Shown: positions 38,864-52,025, counted from the first letter of the stretch. The stretch is DNA of 64,000 bases from Dimorphilus gyrociliatus (GCA_904063045.1 CAJFCJ010000005.1:713167-777166); one strand, 5' to 3'. Made by a program: numbers and translations. The notes: a model not told the origin generated them from the sequence alone.

Positions 38864-41846
38864 TTTGAATAGTAAAAAAACAACTGGATCGAATAGTAGA
38901 AATCCAAGTTCCTCAACAAACAGGCGTAGATGTAGAGAGATAGAGAGAAGAAGAAGAGAAAGAGAGAAGAAGAAGAGAAAGAGAGAAGGAGTGAGAATAG
39001 AGAGAGAGAAAAAGAAACAGAGAGAGAGAGAGAGAGAAATGAAGAATATACGGGAACGAAGTTGTTAGACAGCGAACAAGTAAAGCGGCTTGAGAGAAAA
39101 AGCCAGAGTGTGTTGACTGGTTAAAAATAATATTTTCAAACTATAACAACGACTTCTTCGAACAGCTTTACATATGATTTGTTATCGTAGCTCGTCCAAA
39201 TTTAAATAGCCGATATCGTCCAATGATTCGTTCTTCTTATCAAAAAAAAAAAAATTAAAACGATTAAATATTAAATATAGGAATTTCCCAACATTAAAGA
39301 ATAGCAGAAATATTTGTCCTTGCCTTATTTTTCTCCCCTCTAATTTATTATGTTATAGTAAGAGAGTCTCCTTTTGAATAATATACTGATTGAATTTTAA
39401 ACGATTCTGGTGAAAAATAACAGTTACACATAAATTATTACAGATAAGGACTAATATATAGAATGAACAGTGTTATGACTAAAGAAATAAATAGGACAAT
39501 TTACCACTTGGAACTAGTACAGTTATTGATTAGAAAGTCTATGCTTTATTAATAATTTTGTATAATAAATCCTCCCTCTTACCTCTCTATCTGTTACAAT
39601 TGATAAGCCGTTATCATTGTAGAACAGAACGCTAGTTAATCGTTGGATGTATACGCGGAAATTATTGGTTCAAGTAGAACAGTACAGCAGGTCCCGCGGG
39701 GAACGTTACAGTTACACTACCTCTATAACAAAATAGGCCTAAACGACACATTTCAAGCTAAAATAGTCAATTCTATTGTATACTGAAGTAAATATCATTT
39801 TTACAAGCAGCTTAAATATATGCATAGTATATTGTATTACATGTTTTTCTGGTAATTTTTGGTTCAATAGCCAGCATTGAATAAAGAGAAAAAGACGCCT
39901 ATCACCAATAATTAAATGTTATTTATAGTAAAATAGAAAGAGCGAGAGAGAGAGAAGAAACCAACTAATACGCTAATTTTCATTGAAGTGTTTTGAATCA
40001 CGTGGGGAGAAAAAAAAAAGAAAAACTACAATTTACTTTGAATATTATAATTTAAGTGTTTACTTGTAGATAGCGATCGGTATTTTAGTGTTCGTGTCGT
40101 GAAAGTGTAACACTATTTAACTGCGATAACGATGATTGGGAAACACTACGCATTAAAAAGAAATTTTTCAAGAAAAACTGCCTTTATCTAAATTGTAGTT
40201 TCTCTAGTTGGAATCGAAGAGGATTGTAAATAGGAAGAAGAAAAGACTGTGATAAATATTACTTTCTCATTATATTTTTGTTAATATTATTATTGACCTG
40301 TCGATATTCTCCGTTGTTTAAGTTTATTTCCATTTCACCTTAACTAAAACAGCATTATAGAGGAGGATGAGGAAAATTAGTTAAGAATTACACAAGAAAC
40401 CTATCTACCTGAATTGACCTTTGCCCTATTTTGTTTGAAATATCTAATAGTGTTACTATTACGGCCATTATTTTTCTAGACAACTTTTAGTCTGTTTTTT
40501 TTTATTGATAGATAAAATAGAAAAGTTGATCGTTCTATATATACAGTATATATATATATATATATAAAATTCACTTATATATATATATAATTTCAATAAC
40601 AAGATTATGGCCTATTATTACGAATTCCTTCTCCCTCTCTGTTCGCCCTTTTACTCTTATTCAACACTAATTATTCAACTCCCGATGATAAGATACTCTT
40701 TATAAGCTAAGTGAAAGTAATACTACAAATACACCATTACAAATCAAAAGTTATCTTGTTTAAGGGAGTATGTTCTGCATTTAAGTTTATTTTTAATACC
40801 AAAATTTTCAGTTATAATCTCAATTACGTAATGATTTCTCTATATATACATTTCTTCGGTTGTATAGAAGACAAACTGTTCCCGTATTTGTGTATACGAA
40901 AGATAATAATCAAGACCAGAAAACCAAAAGAAACATGTAAAAAAAGAAACATAAAAAGACTAGATAAACACATTGTTCATAAATTTATTTACCTCTCTTC
41001 TCTCTGCCTCTGTGTCTGTCTGACTGTCTGTTTATCTGTCTGTCTGTCTGTCTCTCTCTCTCCCTTGTCAATATATTTATAGTACGACGTTTGTAATAAA
41101 CTAGTCTAATATTTGTAATTTTTTTACTCTTTTGAATGAATAATTAATAAGAAAATAATAAAAATAGAGTGTAATGTTGTTGAAGGTTTTCAATATATTA
41201 ATATAGTATATAATGCATTTATTTCATATTTAGTGTATTGTATATAGTTTTAACGAATCCTGTTGGATTGTATTTAAACCAGACTTTCAACCACTTATCA
41301 AAACAATCTTATCTTAAGAGAAAATAGTCTGTAATCTTGAAATATATACTATTTCATCATTAATCAGACTAGTAATTAATTAACGTGCAAAGACTGTCAT
41401 TAAATAGGGTTTTTTATTAAATTAACATTGTTAATTTTATATGATTTATATATTCGTTCTCTTTATTATTTAAATTTATGAAATATAATACAATTATTAA
41501 GATTAAGGCCTAATTTTTAGTAATATTATTTATATATACCATTATTGATTTCGACCAATTATTTTGCTTGTGAAAGGAATATCCAAAGAGAACAAGAGGC
41601 ACAGACTGATCGGCCATAAATGAGGGAGAAATAGGGAGAATACGAGTGTTTTCTTACGATACAGATAGATTCAAGCAAATTAATAGATAACTTACACGCT
41701 GAAGAGAGAGACTAGAAAGAGACTACTGAAGTCTAGGAATTTCATTGGTGTATTGAAGAGAAAGCGCCTATAGGACGAGTACGTTTGTACATTAATAGAG
41801 ATATATCGTTCTTTGAATTCAAAATATCTTATTGATAGAAGAAGAA
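38864..41846. other. Intergenic region upstream of S1P lyase
   Basis: Begins with a purine-rich GA tract (38930-39040) that would be CT-rich 5' UTR or promoter of S1P lyase. Farther on it holds a GC-rich patch with CCCGCGGG near 39692-39702, a TAGGCCTA at 39734-39741, and AT repeats near 40540-40590. No coding exon is recognised. Confidence 0.65.
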
Positions 41847-42020
41847 ATGGTTATGTCCGTTCAAATTAATCTAGTTAACGGTATCTTTGGTTTGTTGGTT
41901 TGTACTAGTTTGGTGTTAGTTGTAGCCATCTCTTGTGGAGCTTGCTGGAAGAATAAGGGAAGCTATAAACTCAATGAATCTGCTGGAGGAGGTAAAACCC
42001 ACTCACGCGATAGAGTCTAA
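41847..42020 (+). CDS. 57-residue single-pass membrane micro-ORF with KGSYxxNE tail
   Basis: ATG-initiated frame: about 10 residues, then a hydrophobic helix (about residues 10-34, NGIFGLLVCTSLVLVVAISC), then WKNKGSYKLNESAGGG and a stop after SRDRV. The juxtamembrane KGSYKLNE resembles the band-4.1/FERM-binding motif KGTYxTNE of glycophorin C, CASPR/neurexin IV and SynCAM-type receptors. A poly(A) signal AATAAA lies 87 bases downstream. An in-frame stop at 41814 closes the frame upstream. It may be a stand-alone membrane microprotein. Alternatively it is the last exon of an adhesion receptor, entered through an AG at 41837-41838, or an exon leaving at GAG|GTAAAA near 41990. No ectodomain exon is recognised in the preceding 3 kb. 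The evidence for translation is only the hydrophobic helix plus motif. Confidence 0.45.
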   Translation: MVMSVQINLVNGIFGLLVCTSLVLVVAISCGACWKNKGSYKLNESAGGGKTHSRDRV

Positions 42021-43441
42021 GAAAAGAAAGAAAAGAGTATGGTGAATATCTAGATAACAGATAAAAAATAATTATTTGGCCTATGTGACACATTTTTTTC
42101 TATTGCAATAAACATCTCTTTTCGGTGTTGTAAACAAGAGACAAAAAAAATCAAAGAGAAACTTAGACAGAAAGGGAATGACAGATCAATAAATAGATAG
42201 AGGGTGAGAAGAAAGATGAAAACTAAACAGAACGGGAAAGGGGGATGGTAGGATGCGGGAGGGGTTATACTGTACATAATTGATAAATTGATAAAATATG
42301 AAAGGGATAAAGAAGATAGGAAGAACGGTATAGCGTTTAGAAAAGAGGAGAGTGAATTTAGGATAACGATACATCAGTCTTTAATTTCTTGTAGTATTTC
42401 AATCACCTTATAGAGAGAGAGAGGCCAAGAAAAATCATTATTTGTGCAAGATATATAAGAGATAAAAGGGCTGTTAAAATAGTGTTGATAAATTCGTAAT
42501 ATACAGTCTAACAAGCGTAAATTGAGCTGATAAGTAATGCGAGTTTGAAGATTGGCTTCATGTTGAAAATATGGGAAGAAAAACTGTACAAAGCTTCTGC
42601 TGACGGTCTCAATATAACAAGAGGACAAATAAAGAATACAACAATAGCTATAAGAGTACATGGTATATGGATAAAAACCTATACAGTAAAATACTATTCT
42701 TGTTAGTGTTCTCTTGGCTCTACGTTGAATACGTCATATTGAAAATTTTACGTGAATACGTTGAAATTTAGAGAATTGAAATATATCGTTTTTTCCTTCA
42801 GCTCATTGCATTTTCGTTGAAAAATACCCTTAGTTTTTTCGTCAAAACTTTCTACTATCTTCCTCTTTTCTCTTACTTTCACTTATCATGAGTTTTAACT
42901 CTGCCTAATCAAATATTAAAGAAAAATAGCACACGAACCCTTCTTTTACGATGATAACAGATCTAGACGATAAACTTATAATTATATTATAGTAAGAAAT
43001 ATTGCCCTAGCTGCATGACTCTCTTCCACTCATCTTCATTCACGCTTCGTTAAGTAAGCTGGATTAGTATGAATAAAGTATTGAAAAAAATTCTTTTTTT
43101 GTTAATTGTACAGAATAGATTTCCTTAAGGGAAAAGAGAAGGACTGTATTCTCATCTCTCTCTCTGTGTGTGTGTGTGTGTCTTTCGTATACCTATACTG
43201 TTGTGTGTATCGAATGCGCACGAAATTTTTGATAAGGTAATGAACCCCACAAAGTGTTATCATTTCAAACAAAGTATATTTTTTATCTATAAACTTATCA
43301 ATTATTAATCAAAAGTTAATTGCAAAATATCTTTTTTATTTTATTATAATTAATCAATTTCTCGTAGTTGGTCTTTGAATTTTGTATTGTATTTCCTCGT
43401 ATCTCCTCCGCTTTTGTAATTTTCTCTATTACTGCTATTAG
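42021..43441. other. Convergent gap, no gene recognised
   Basis: Minus-strand frames of 60-95 codons occur (about 42050-42661), but they are low-complexity and match nothing I know. A short CT/GT tract lies near 43157-43181. Confidence 0.65.
42107..42112 (+). terminator. Poly(A) signal AATAAA downstream of the micro-ORF
   Basis: AATAAA 87 bases after the micro-ORF stop codon, on the same strand. Confidence 0.35.
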
Positions 43442-45289
43442 TTAATTTTGATTCTCTTCAAAGATGGCGCTTATGCCGTAATGGTCAGACATTGGAATTG
43501 ATAAAATAATCGGATTTCTAACATCCCTAACATATTCTCTCTATTTATAAATATGAATAAATGACTATTAAACCTATTTAAATAACATAGTAATTCGAAA
43601 AGCTGTATAATTAGTTTACCTCTACTTTAACAATTCTATTGCGAATGTTAATAGGAATTATTCCATCAAGAATACAATTCTTGGAATATCCTGGATCCAT
43701 AATTTGAACAATTGTATTATCTTTGCAATAAGTACATAATGCCAAATGATCAACGGCTACATTCCTTAGTCCATTCTCTTTCATTTTCTAAATTTTTGAA
43801 TGAAATAAATGGATTAAAAATGGCAAAAGGGAGCTAAAGGGATAAACTTATAGACAGATAGATAGATAGATATATAGATAGACAGATAGATAAATAGATA
43901 GATAGAGACATCCTAAACAAGAAAGTTATTCGTGCTCACTTGATATAGATTATCGAAATAGCCGTCAATTTGTTTCTCTTTAATTTCCGGTCCGATGTTG
44001 AAATCTCCTAATAAGAATGTATTCGAATCGCTAGAATATCTATTTATTAGAAAATCCACTTCCGCTTTTTCTTTCAATTCTCGCCAGCTTTTATATCCAG
44101 TAGCGACTGATTATGGGAGGATGAAGATAAATATTAAGCATAACAATACAAAATAAGCAAAGAGATAATAGTACATACTCTCTACAAAGAGAAATCCTCC
44201 GGCTGAAAGGTGCGTGCAAGAGATTTTCTCACCGCTAACCTGATTTAAGGAGAAAAATTACAGAGAGCAAAGAAATGTATTTATAACCAACTAATTGAAC
44301 TTCTAGGAAGCCCCTCTGCACTATCATTCTCCTATCGAAAGGGAGAGCTTTGAGGGAGTTCTTCAAGAATTTTCTCTTGCTCAGTAAAAGTAAGCCGTGA
44401 TTCTCCCTACCAGGCTCAGTGGCTTGCCTTAGTATTTGTTTTTTATAGGTAAAAATAGATATGTAAGTTAATCTCTAGATTATCAGAAATTTGAGTTATT
44501 TTCTAATATTAGAACTAACGAGCATACTCCTTGACCGGCAGCCTCCATAACGCATTGACCAAAGCCGAAAGGATCTTTATCAGGTCGATTCGTATCGACA
44601 CAAGTTAGAGCTTTGAATATGAAACACTCTAAGCATTTCTTCTCTATTTTGTTTAAAACTTGGCATTTCTATTTATGAAAATGTAGCAAATTTTTTAATA
44701 GAGGGATTAATAACTCGATTATTTCACCTGTAATGTGCAGCTAAATAGAGAATTTCTATTCATGGCTTTGGCACAAGATAGCGACATACATTTCAAAATG
44801 TCGGCAAGTACTCTTGCATCGCACTTGCTCTTTCCTTTAAGTATATGTTGCGGAATAGATCCGTTACTCTCGTGGATGAAACTAAATGAATAAGGATATT
44901 TCTCTTCGAGATATCCTGCTAACTAATAGTAAAGAATATATAGTGACAAAATGATGGTTATTTCATTATTAAACGTAAATACCTCAAATATTTCCTCATC
45001 ATTCCATATTTCTTGTAGGCAAATAACGTCGCTATCACTTTCTATTAGCTTTTCTTTTAAAGCCTCAAAGCGTACATTTTGTTTAATTAGACCCATACGA
45101 AATGTGTTGTAAGACTGCAACTTTAAAGTTCTTCTAGTTGACCCAATACCTATTTTGTATTATAAAATCTCAACAGTAGTAAAGAGACTACTTTTCTTTT
45201 GAGAATAATACGAAAAAAAAGTTCTCCCTACCTTTTTCAACAGTTGAAATAAGGATATAGACATGTAATAATATTACTAGTTTAGCCAT
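43442..45289 (-). CDS. Secreted endonuclease/exonuclease/phosphatase-fold enzyme, sphingomyelinase-like, 399 aa
   Basis: Enzyme of the DNase I / neutral sphingomyelinase superfamily. Exons in translation order: 45289-45232, 45149-44983, 44922-44728, 44668-44520, 44427-44292, 44239-44179, 44106-43940, 43787-43620, 43540-43442 (total 1200 nt, phases consistent). The N-terminus (MAKLVILLHVYILISTVEKG) is a signal peptide. The metal and catalytic set appears complete: SYNTF (Asn), LQEIW (Glu), CTHLSAG (His), GDFN and MSDHYG. A cysteine-rich insert (about residues 100-190, including KCQVLNKIEKKCLEC) sits between the glutamate and the block ENHGLLLLSKR, followed by VQRGFLEV. The signal peptide and cysteines suggest an extracellular or lysosomal protein. 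The substrate, phosphodiester lipid or nucleic acid, cannot be decided from sequence. Confidence 0.87.
43851..43909. repeat. (GATA)n-type tetranucleotide repeat
   Basis: Imperfect GATA/GACA repeats inside the intron between the seventh and eighth coding exons of the EEP-fold enzyme. Confidence 0.9.
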
Positions 45290-47364
45290 TTTCTTTAACG
45301 TTGAAGTGTATTAGCTTCAACTTCAAGTATAAAATGAAAATAAAAGTATAATTTCTATTAAATTCAGCTGAAAGCGAAAAGAAGTACAAATTACTGATCA
45401 TGAAACATTAAATTACCATAAAATGTTGTTTTTCTTTCAATAGAAATAGGCAACCTGTTGAAAATTTTTATCCTTTCATATTTCAAACTTTTGTATTCAA
45501 TAAATTTAATGAACTCCCATCTGTTGCTACATATTTATGTTTCGCGTCTACATTGTGCAAGTAAATGCAGATATACTGTATATGTTACAGTAGCACCGTA
45601 TACAATATTACAATATACTTCATATGAAGATATATTCGCATTGTTAAATGAAGCTTTTCCAATGTGGACTTTTTAACTTTTTCTTTTGTTTTATATGCCA
45701 ATTTTGTCTACTTTATTTTATCGGAAATAAATGCACAGTATTGGCTTAACTTACTCGAATATACCATCTAAAATGTAGTTCAGATACTATAAACACTGTT
45801 TTTATTGTAAATAAGATACTAAATCTACGATTTAGAAATCATTGATTAATCTTATAATCGATTTTTTTTTCTTTAAAATGCTACAATATTTATTTTGATG
45901 GTGGTTCCTATTAATATTTTAGTAACGCCATTAACTGATAGATGGCGTTAATGGTATTGTTTATCCATGTTTATCATTTCATGGGGGTAGACAAGCGTAT
46001 AATACTTTGTAAAAGAAACGAGAAGAGGGAAGAAGGGAGAGAGAGAGAGGGGGGGGAAGGCGAAGTGAGAGGAGAGGAAGATTTAAAAGACTTTAAGAGG
46101 TTTATATTTAATATTCAAAATGGAAATGTATTTTATACAGAGGAATGAAAAGTCCATTGGAAATAATTCAATAATTCTATCACTATCTAATATTCTGGCA
46201 ATTTTCATATTACTGAAAATGTCCTATTTTCCTGTTTGTAATTCTTTAGAACAGATTTACTAAAGTCATTGGTTGTATAATTGATATTTGTAGTTACTCT
46301 AATAGATACGATGTTTTCAGATAGTGTGCACCATTCAGCTAATTATCTCGTTAGATTAAATGGTTTTTCATATTTCTAGATGGATATAAATAAATGAGTA
46401 CTTTGTATTAAGTGTAAATATATATATATACTAATATATCTACAATATATATGTTCTACCAACCACCACAGCGTCTGCATCGTAGAGTACATGTGACAGC
46501 ATTAAGCTATATACTGTATTTATCGTTAAAATGTTACCACACCATGCCAAGTATTTCATATCAAGATAAACTAAATATTGAATTTATAGTATGGGTAAAG
46601 TTTGTCTTAAGCCTTTTGGCGACTGGGCCAACAGAAACCCAACAGAGATTAGTTTCACGCGATTTACTCATTGGCATTCAACGATTGTGATCCAATGATG
46701 CGTATGACTTTGGGGGAAAATTGGGACACTTTGGCATCCTTGTGCAGAAACCAGATTTGTACAGATTGAATAAACTTCCCTTTCATCATTTTAAACTTCA
46801 AACTGTAATAGCGAAAGGGCAAAGTGTTTAATTCTAAAAAAATTTATCTGGAAGGGCATCATCAATAAAGGTAATAATATTGGTAGTCGACAAACCACAT
46901 GTATCGTATGATGTAGAAGTCGAAATGAATGAGAAGCAATAGCGGATACTTCCGGAAGTGAGAACTGTTGATGTATTGCTAGACTTATTCAACTGTAAAG
47001 GAGTGACGCGAACGCTTTGTTGATTATAAATAGGAGAAAATTGCTGAGTTATTATTCTTATGTGCTATGTTATAGCTAGTTTTCTATTAATTAATATTCG
47101 TAATATCAGCGCCTGTACAATATTTTCTTGGTCAATAGTTTTCTAAAGGATTAGATGACTTGATTGTTTCTGTAAGATCTTTCTCTGCTGTCTTTTTAAC
47201 CTGTTAATGAGAACAGTATGTCATCCTAGCATTTATCTAAACGCTCCCCTCCCTTATAGCCTTTCTCTTGTTACTCCTATAATTTCCCTTATTCACCTCT
47301 TTTGTCGTTTAATTGACAAATGTTTTCACTCAAGTACCTGAACTCGTAGCTTAAGAAAAAAGAG

Positions 47365-47366
<2 letters not shown>

Positions 47367-47413
<47 letters not shown>

Positions 47414-47451
47414 AAGAGAGAGAAAGAGAGCGAGAGAGAGAGACAGAGAGA
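47367..47451. repeat. Long (GA)n microsatellite
   Basis: About 85 bases of GA dinucleotide with a few interruptions, the longest purine tract in the gene-poor 45-52 kb region. Confidence 0.95.
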
Positions 47452-48310
47452 TGGAAAGAATAAGGAATTTTATTAGGGCGAAAGCCAAAATTTTGTGGGT
47501 GTGGTTTACTTTCCAACCATACGTGATAGTTTTTTCCCTTTAAATTCTAACAGTTAAAATATGATATATTCGACAGTCGACACTTCCAATTATGACTTTG
47601 AAAAGCCAATTTTTCTGCAATTAAGCTGACAAACTGTAGACTCATACCGTTTCCTCGGCTTGAAAGAATCTTTTTCTCCCTTTATTTAAGATCTAATCAA
47701 AAGAAAGTAAATGAAGAAAAGAGGATGAGGGAGATGGGGGGTAAAGAAAGAAATGAAGAAAAGTTCACCGTAATGTTTTATTAACACTTTCAATTGAAAT
47801 ATAATTAGACGTCGAAAACAAGACGGTCAAGATTCAGTTCTTGTGATTTTCATTAATGAGGTCATGTTCTTAAGGATGAATAAATAAAGAGAAATGACAA
47901 AAATAGAGTATGTACAGGAATTTCCATATGATAATGTTCTATAAAAAGTTTTAAACCATTGTAATTGAAATAAGTAATATCTAAGGAAGAAGGTGGAAAA
48001 ATACATTAACGTATTACTCAATAAGTCGAAAGCGAGGATTTCAGGATTTCTTTATGTATGCATCTTCTGTATTGCGAATAATGCAACGGCTTGTATTTAC
48101 ATATTCATCCAAGAGCCTATCGACATTCTCTCACATTGGAAGCTTATGTACATACAATACTGTATAAATGATACATGGCTAACACTAGAGAAAACAATTT
48201 TACCTGAAAAATGATGTTATTAATATTTATTTAACGTTTATAAGAGATTTATATTATTACATAATCAATTGAAAAATTGATTTTTCAATGAATACGGCTG
48301 CATTAACGAT

Positions 48311-48350
48311 TAATACCAATTAACACCAATTAATAACAATTAATAAACAA
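48311..48350. repeat. Four-unit 10-bp tandem repeat with TAAT cores
   Basis: Units TAATACCAAT, TAACACCAAT, TAATAACAAT and TAATAAACAA follow one another without a gap. The junctions create CAATTAA homeodomain-type cores every 10 bases. Confidence 0.8.
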
Positions 48351-48729
48351 TACGGCAGAGAGGGGGAAAGTGCACACAAGTTAAATTGAGTAATCGTCTT
48401 AAACCGTTAGAGTTGTTACTTAAGAATATTTTAAATTGTTAACCAGTTGATTCCACTTGGGATTTAAGGTCGATAAACCTTCAATCAAAAACAATAACAA
48501 TTCATGGTCACGAGTGCAATACTTGAAAACATAGCGTAATGAGTTCATGTACACTAGTGCTTATGTCAATGCTTAATTTATACATTTCAAAGAGCAATCG
48601 AGGCTAAAAAATGTCTTTATTCAACGCTAATGGCTGTCTATATTTAAATTATGAGCATATTCTCTCCTCTCCTATGAAAATTCTACGTTTAATCTACTGT
48701 ATGTACTCGTGCCAATTTTAGTTTTCCTT

Positions 48730-48768
<39 letters not shown>

Positions 48769-50746
48769 TCTTTCAGAATTTAAAAAGTACATATCAATTT
48801 CCTTCTTACAGTACATGAACAGATATTTTATGTACCTTACTAGTAAAAAAAAAAAGAGAGAAAAAAAAAGCAGTACAGCTGTACCAATCTTTTTGCACTG
48901 AAGGCAGAGTTTTTGTAAGGAAGAGGTAAACTCATATATTACTTAATTGTTTTTTATGTAATAGTAGAAATGGAGGCGTTTCTATGATTCCCCTTTCCGC
49001 TCCAATTTATATTGTTTCCCTTCGCCTTTTCTTCAGTGGAAATACCCCATCGATGTCATGTTTAACCTGTTAACCAGATGTCACCACTAGTGTGACAATC
49101 ATTAATTATCAACTCATTGAAAAGCCAATAATCTAGTTCAAGCAAACATTTACCAAATCGACGTCCTATTGATAGTTTGTTAAACATACCATATGTAGCG
49201 CATTATTCGATTATTGCTTACATTTACTCATTGTCATGACAACGGCATAAATTGATTTTCGCTTGAATTACAGTCTTCTAATTGACTGCGGCATATGTTT
49301 GCACGACAATTCGCAATTATGCATCACACTTGGAAAATTTCTTTATTAGAGCCGTAGGTTAAACGTTTGATTATTAGTCGATTTATTTCTACTCGGATCT
49401 TATCATTCGTCACTTTCATTCTCCAATTTTCTACTTTCTATCTCCTTAATACGCCCTTACTGAGGATATTACAAGTTTCGTCATATATTAAGCACATGGG
49501 AGCGCCAAACGAGAACCTAAGCCGAGAACATCGATTATTAAAACACTTGTTATTTACGATTAAATAAATCTAATCCTCTAGCTGAATTACTTTCTCTGTT
49601 CAGTGACCTGGCAATAACCCTTTTTTCTCTTTCCCTCTCTATCGTTCGCTCTCCCTCTTCCTCCACTTCTCTTTCTCTCTCCCTCTCTCTCTCTAATTGT
49701 CTATCTACAAGAGTATTTGTTTCAATCTTACCTCCTCCCTATATGTCACAAGTAGAGTTTACACTAATGAGGAGTCGTTATAAGTGTAACTTTATACTTG
49801 GAATATCTTATAAAATACTTTCTTTTTAATAAATGTTTGCTATTTGTAGTGCCTTCTGTTAAAAAGTTTTCTCTTTCTTACTTCTAAGAAAGTAAAAAAT
49901 GATATTTTTCCGCTTAAACTCTTTCTCTTGTAGCTTGTACAATTATAATATAGCTTAATAATAAGGAGACGGAAAGAAAGAGTAAATGTCAAAGTATCCA
50001 TCACGAAATTTCCATTTTAGCCGATAAAGTTCGTTTTATTGAACTGTTTTTCTATTTCTTTCTATTTTTTTTTTACTAATGACTCTCGCCGGTCAAAATT
50101 CAGATTATTTTCCTTTTTTCCTTCTCCAAACCGGAAGCATAAAAATAAACTTAAAAAGAAAAATAGTAGAAAAAAATGAAAAAGGAGGAATATTTTTTAA
50201 AAATAAGTGTAAATCGATAAGTAATTTTCAGTAGTGAAAGTATAGTGGTTATGCTTTCATTTCATTTCATTCTACTTAAAATCCCTGTGTAAAATAACTA
50301 TTACATCTAACCCGTCTTTATTCTTTATATCGGTGCCTGGCCTATCCTCCCCCCCCCCTCTTTCTCTCTCTATCTCTATCTCTATTTGTCTTCAGATCTT
50401 GCTATGGAATCCCCGTCGTCTCTGTTTCTCTCTCTCCGTCTACCGTCTCTAGAGTTATTTTCCTCTATTTCTTCCGTCTCTCCAAATATCATTGGGAAAC
50501 GAATTTACGGAAGGCGACGATATAGGTCGATTAAATAAAATAGTTTTGTAACATGTAAAATGTATGTACATGCTTCGATGATAAAGTTATATAGACTAAA
50601 GAGATAATTGGTTGAGTGAAGACTATTTTTAGAGAGATCAAAAGAAAGCCTTTTGTTTTCCAACTAACTGAATAGTTATTTATAAAACTATAATTTTGTA
50701 TATAAAATAAATATAAATATATAAATAAATATACATATACTATGTA

Positions 50747-50750
<4 letters not shown>

Positions 50751-50780
<30 letters not shown>
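50751..50780. repeat. (AT)n microsatellite
   Basis: AT run followed by TACAGTATA, the same interrupter seen at other AT repeats here. Confidence 0.95.
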
Positions 50781-50784
<4 letters not shown>

Positions 50785-51392
50785 TATAGATATATACAGT
50801 ATATATAAATTGTATCATATATATATTATATAGTATATTTAGACTACAAATTGTTCATACAGCTGGAAAATAAATAAATATAAATACATCAAGTAAGACA
50901 TTTTTCTTGTACAATCAACTCTTTAAAGCAGTAATGAAAATAAGTAATTTTGTTATATTTATGTCATTTTCATCATTAGGTAGCAAAATAAGTTGAAAAA
51001 ATAGCTTTCTAGTTTATATATATACAGTATATATATAAATTTATTCTCTATCTTTTAATAAGAAATGATACACGATGCCAATAGTAGGAGAGGGCAGAGT
51101 TGTAGTATATTATTAAATGTATAATGAACTAGACATCATATTTATACTTTGTACTGTATAATATACTAATTATACCTTATGTACAATCTATAAGGGCGTG
51201 TAAAGTATAATGAAAATAATGTAAACCTATTTTAATGGCTTTTAACCTAACAAAAGGAATAGGAATGAATATCCATGTATTTCTTTTTTTTTATTAAAAA
51301 AAATAATTATTTTTTCTATTGTTCCTATGCGTCTCTGTCTCTCTACCTATCTATCTATCTCTTTATATATACTATATATACAGTATTTATAG

Positions 51393-51423
<31 letters not shown>

Positions 51424-52023
51424 TTCTCTCTCTCTCTGTCTCTCTCTCTCTCTCTCTTCATTTAAGGTATTCATTAAAAATTTAAAATCTACATTTCCTA
51501 TCAAACACTACACGCTACAGTATAATACGATATCTACATATGTTATAATAGAAAGGGAGAAAGTAGACTGTTCACCTCAAACTTTTCATTTATTAAAGAA
51601 AACTTGAGAAAGGAGAAAATCAACAAAGATCAAATTAAAAAAGAAACATATTGAAAAGGAACTTAAGGCCTACGTAATTATAATTTTAAAATTGTACTAA
51701 ACATCTATTACTTTTGGGATAAGTATTGCAATGCAAACGAGAAAGTAATTTTGTAGAAATTGCTCTATATATAAATATTTAGTTGTAATAAAAAAGAATA
51801 AAGAGAAAAAGAGAGAAATTGAAGTAAGATGAAGAGAAAGGAAAGATAAAAATAAGTGAAAATTGAAATAGTAAAAAATGACTTAATAAATAGAAAACAG
51901 TAATTTTATTTATTCTTGTTTCTCATAAATATGAGTATAAATTTATTTCTTTTTTCGTTTTATATCATTTTGTAGAAATTAGTTTTCGCATAATCACAAC
52001 ATACGAATAATACAATGAAAAAG

Positions 52024-52025
<2 letters not shown>

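Noticed and set aside
38760-39068. Lys/Arg/Glu-rich plus-strand frame
   Set aside because: Half is antisense to S1P lyase exon 1 and half is translated GA repeat.
46451-47000. Possible degraded transposase (segment LSLLATGPTETQQR recalls PIF/Harbinger helices)
   Set aside because: Only one weak segment, frame breaks soon after, no terminal inverted repeats or target duplication seen.
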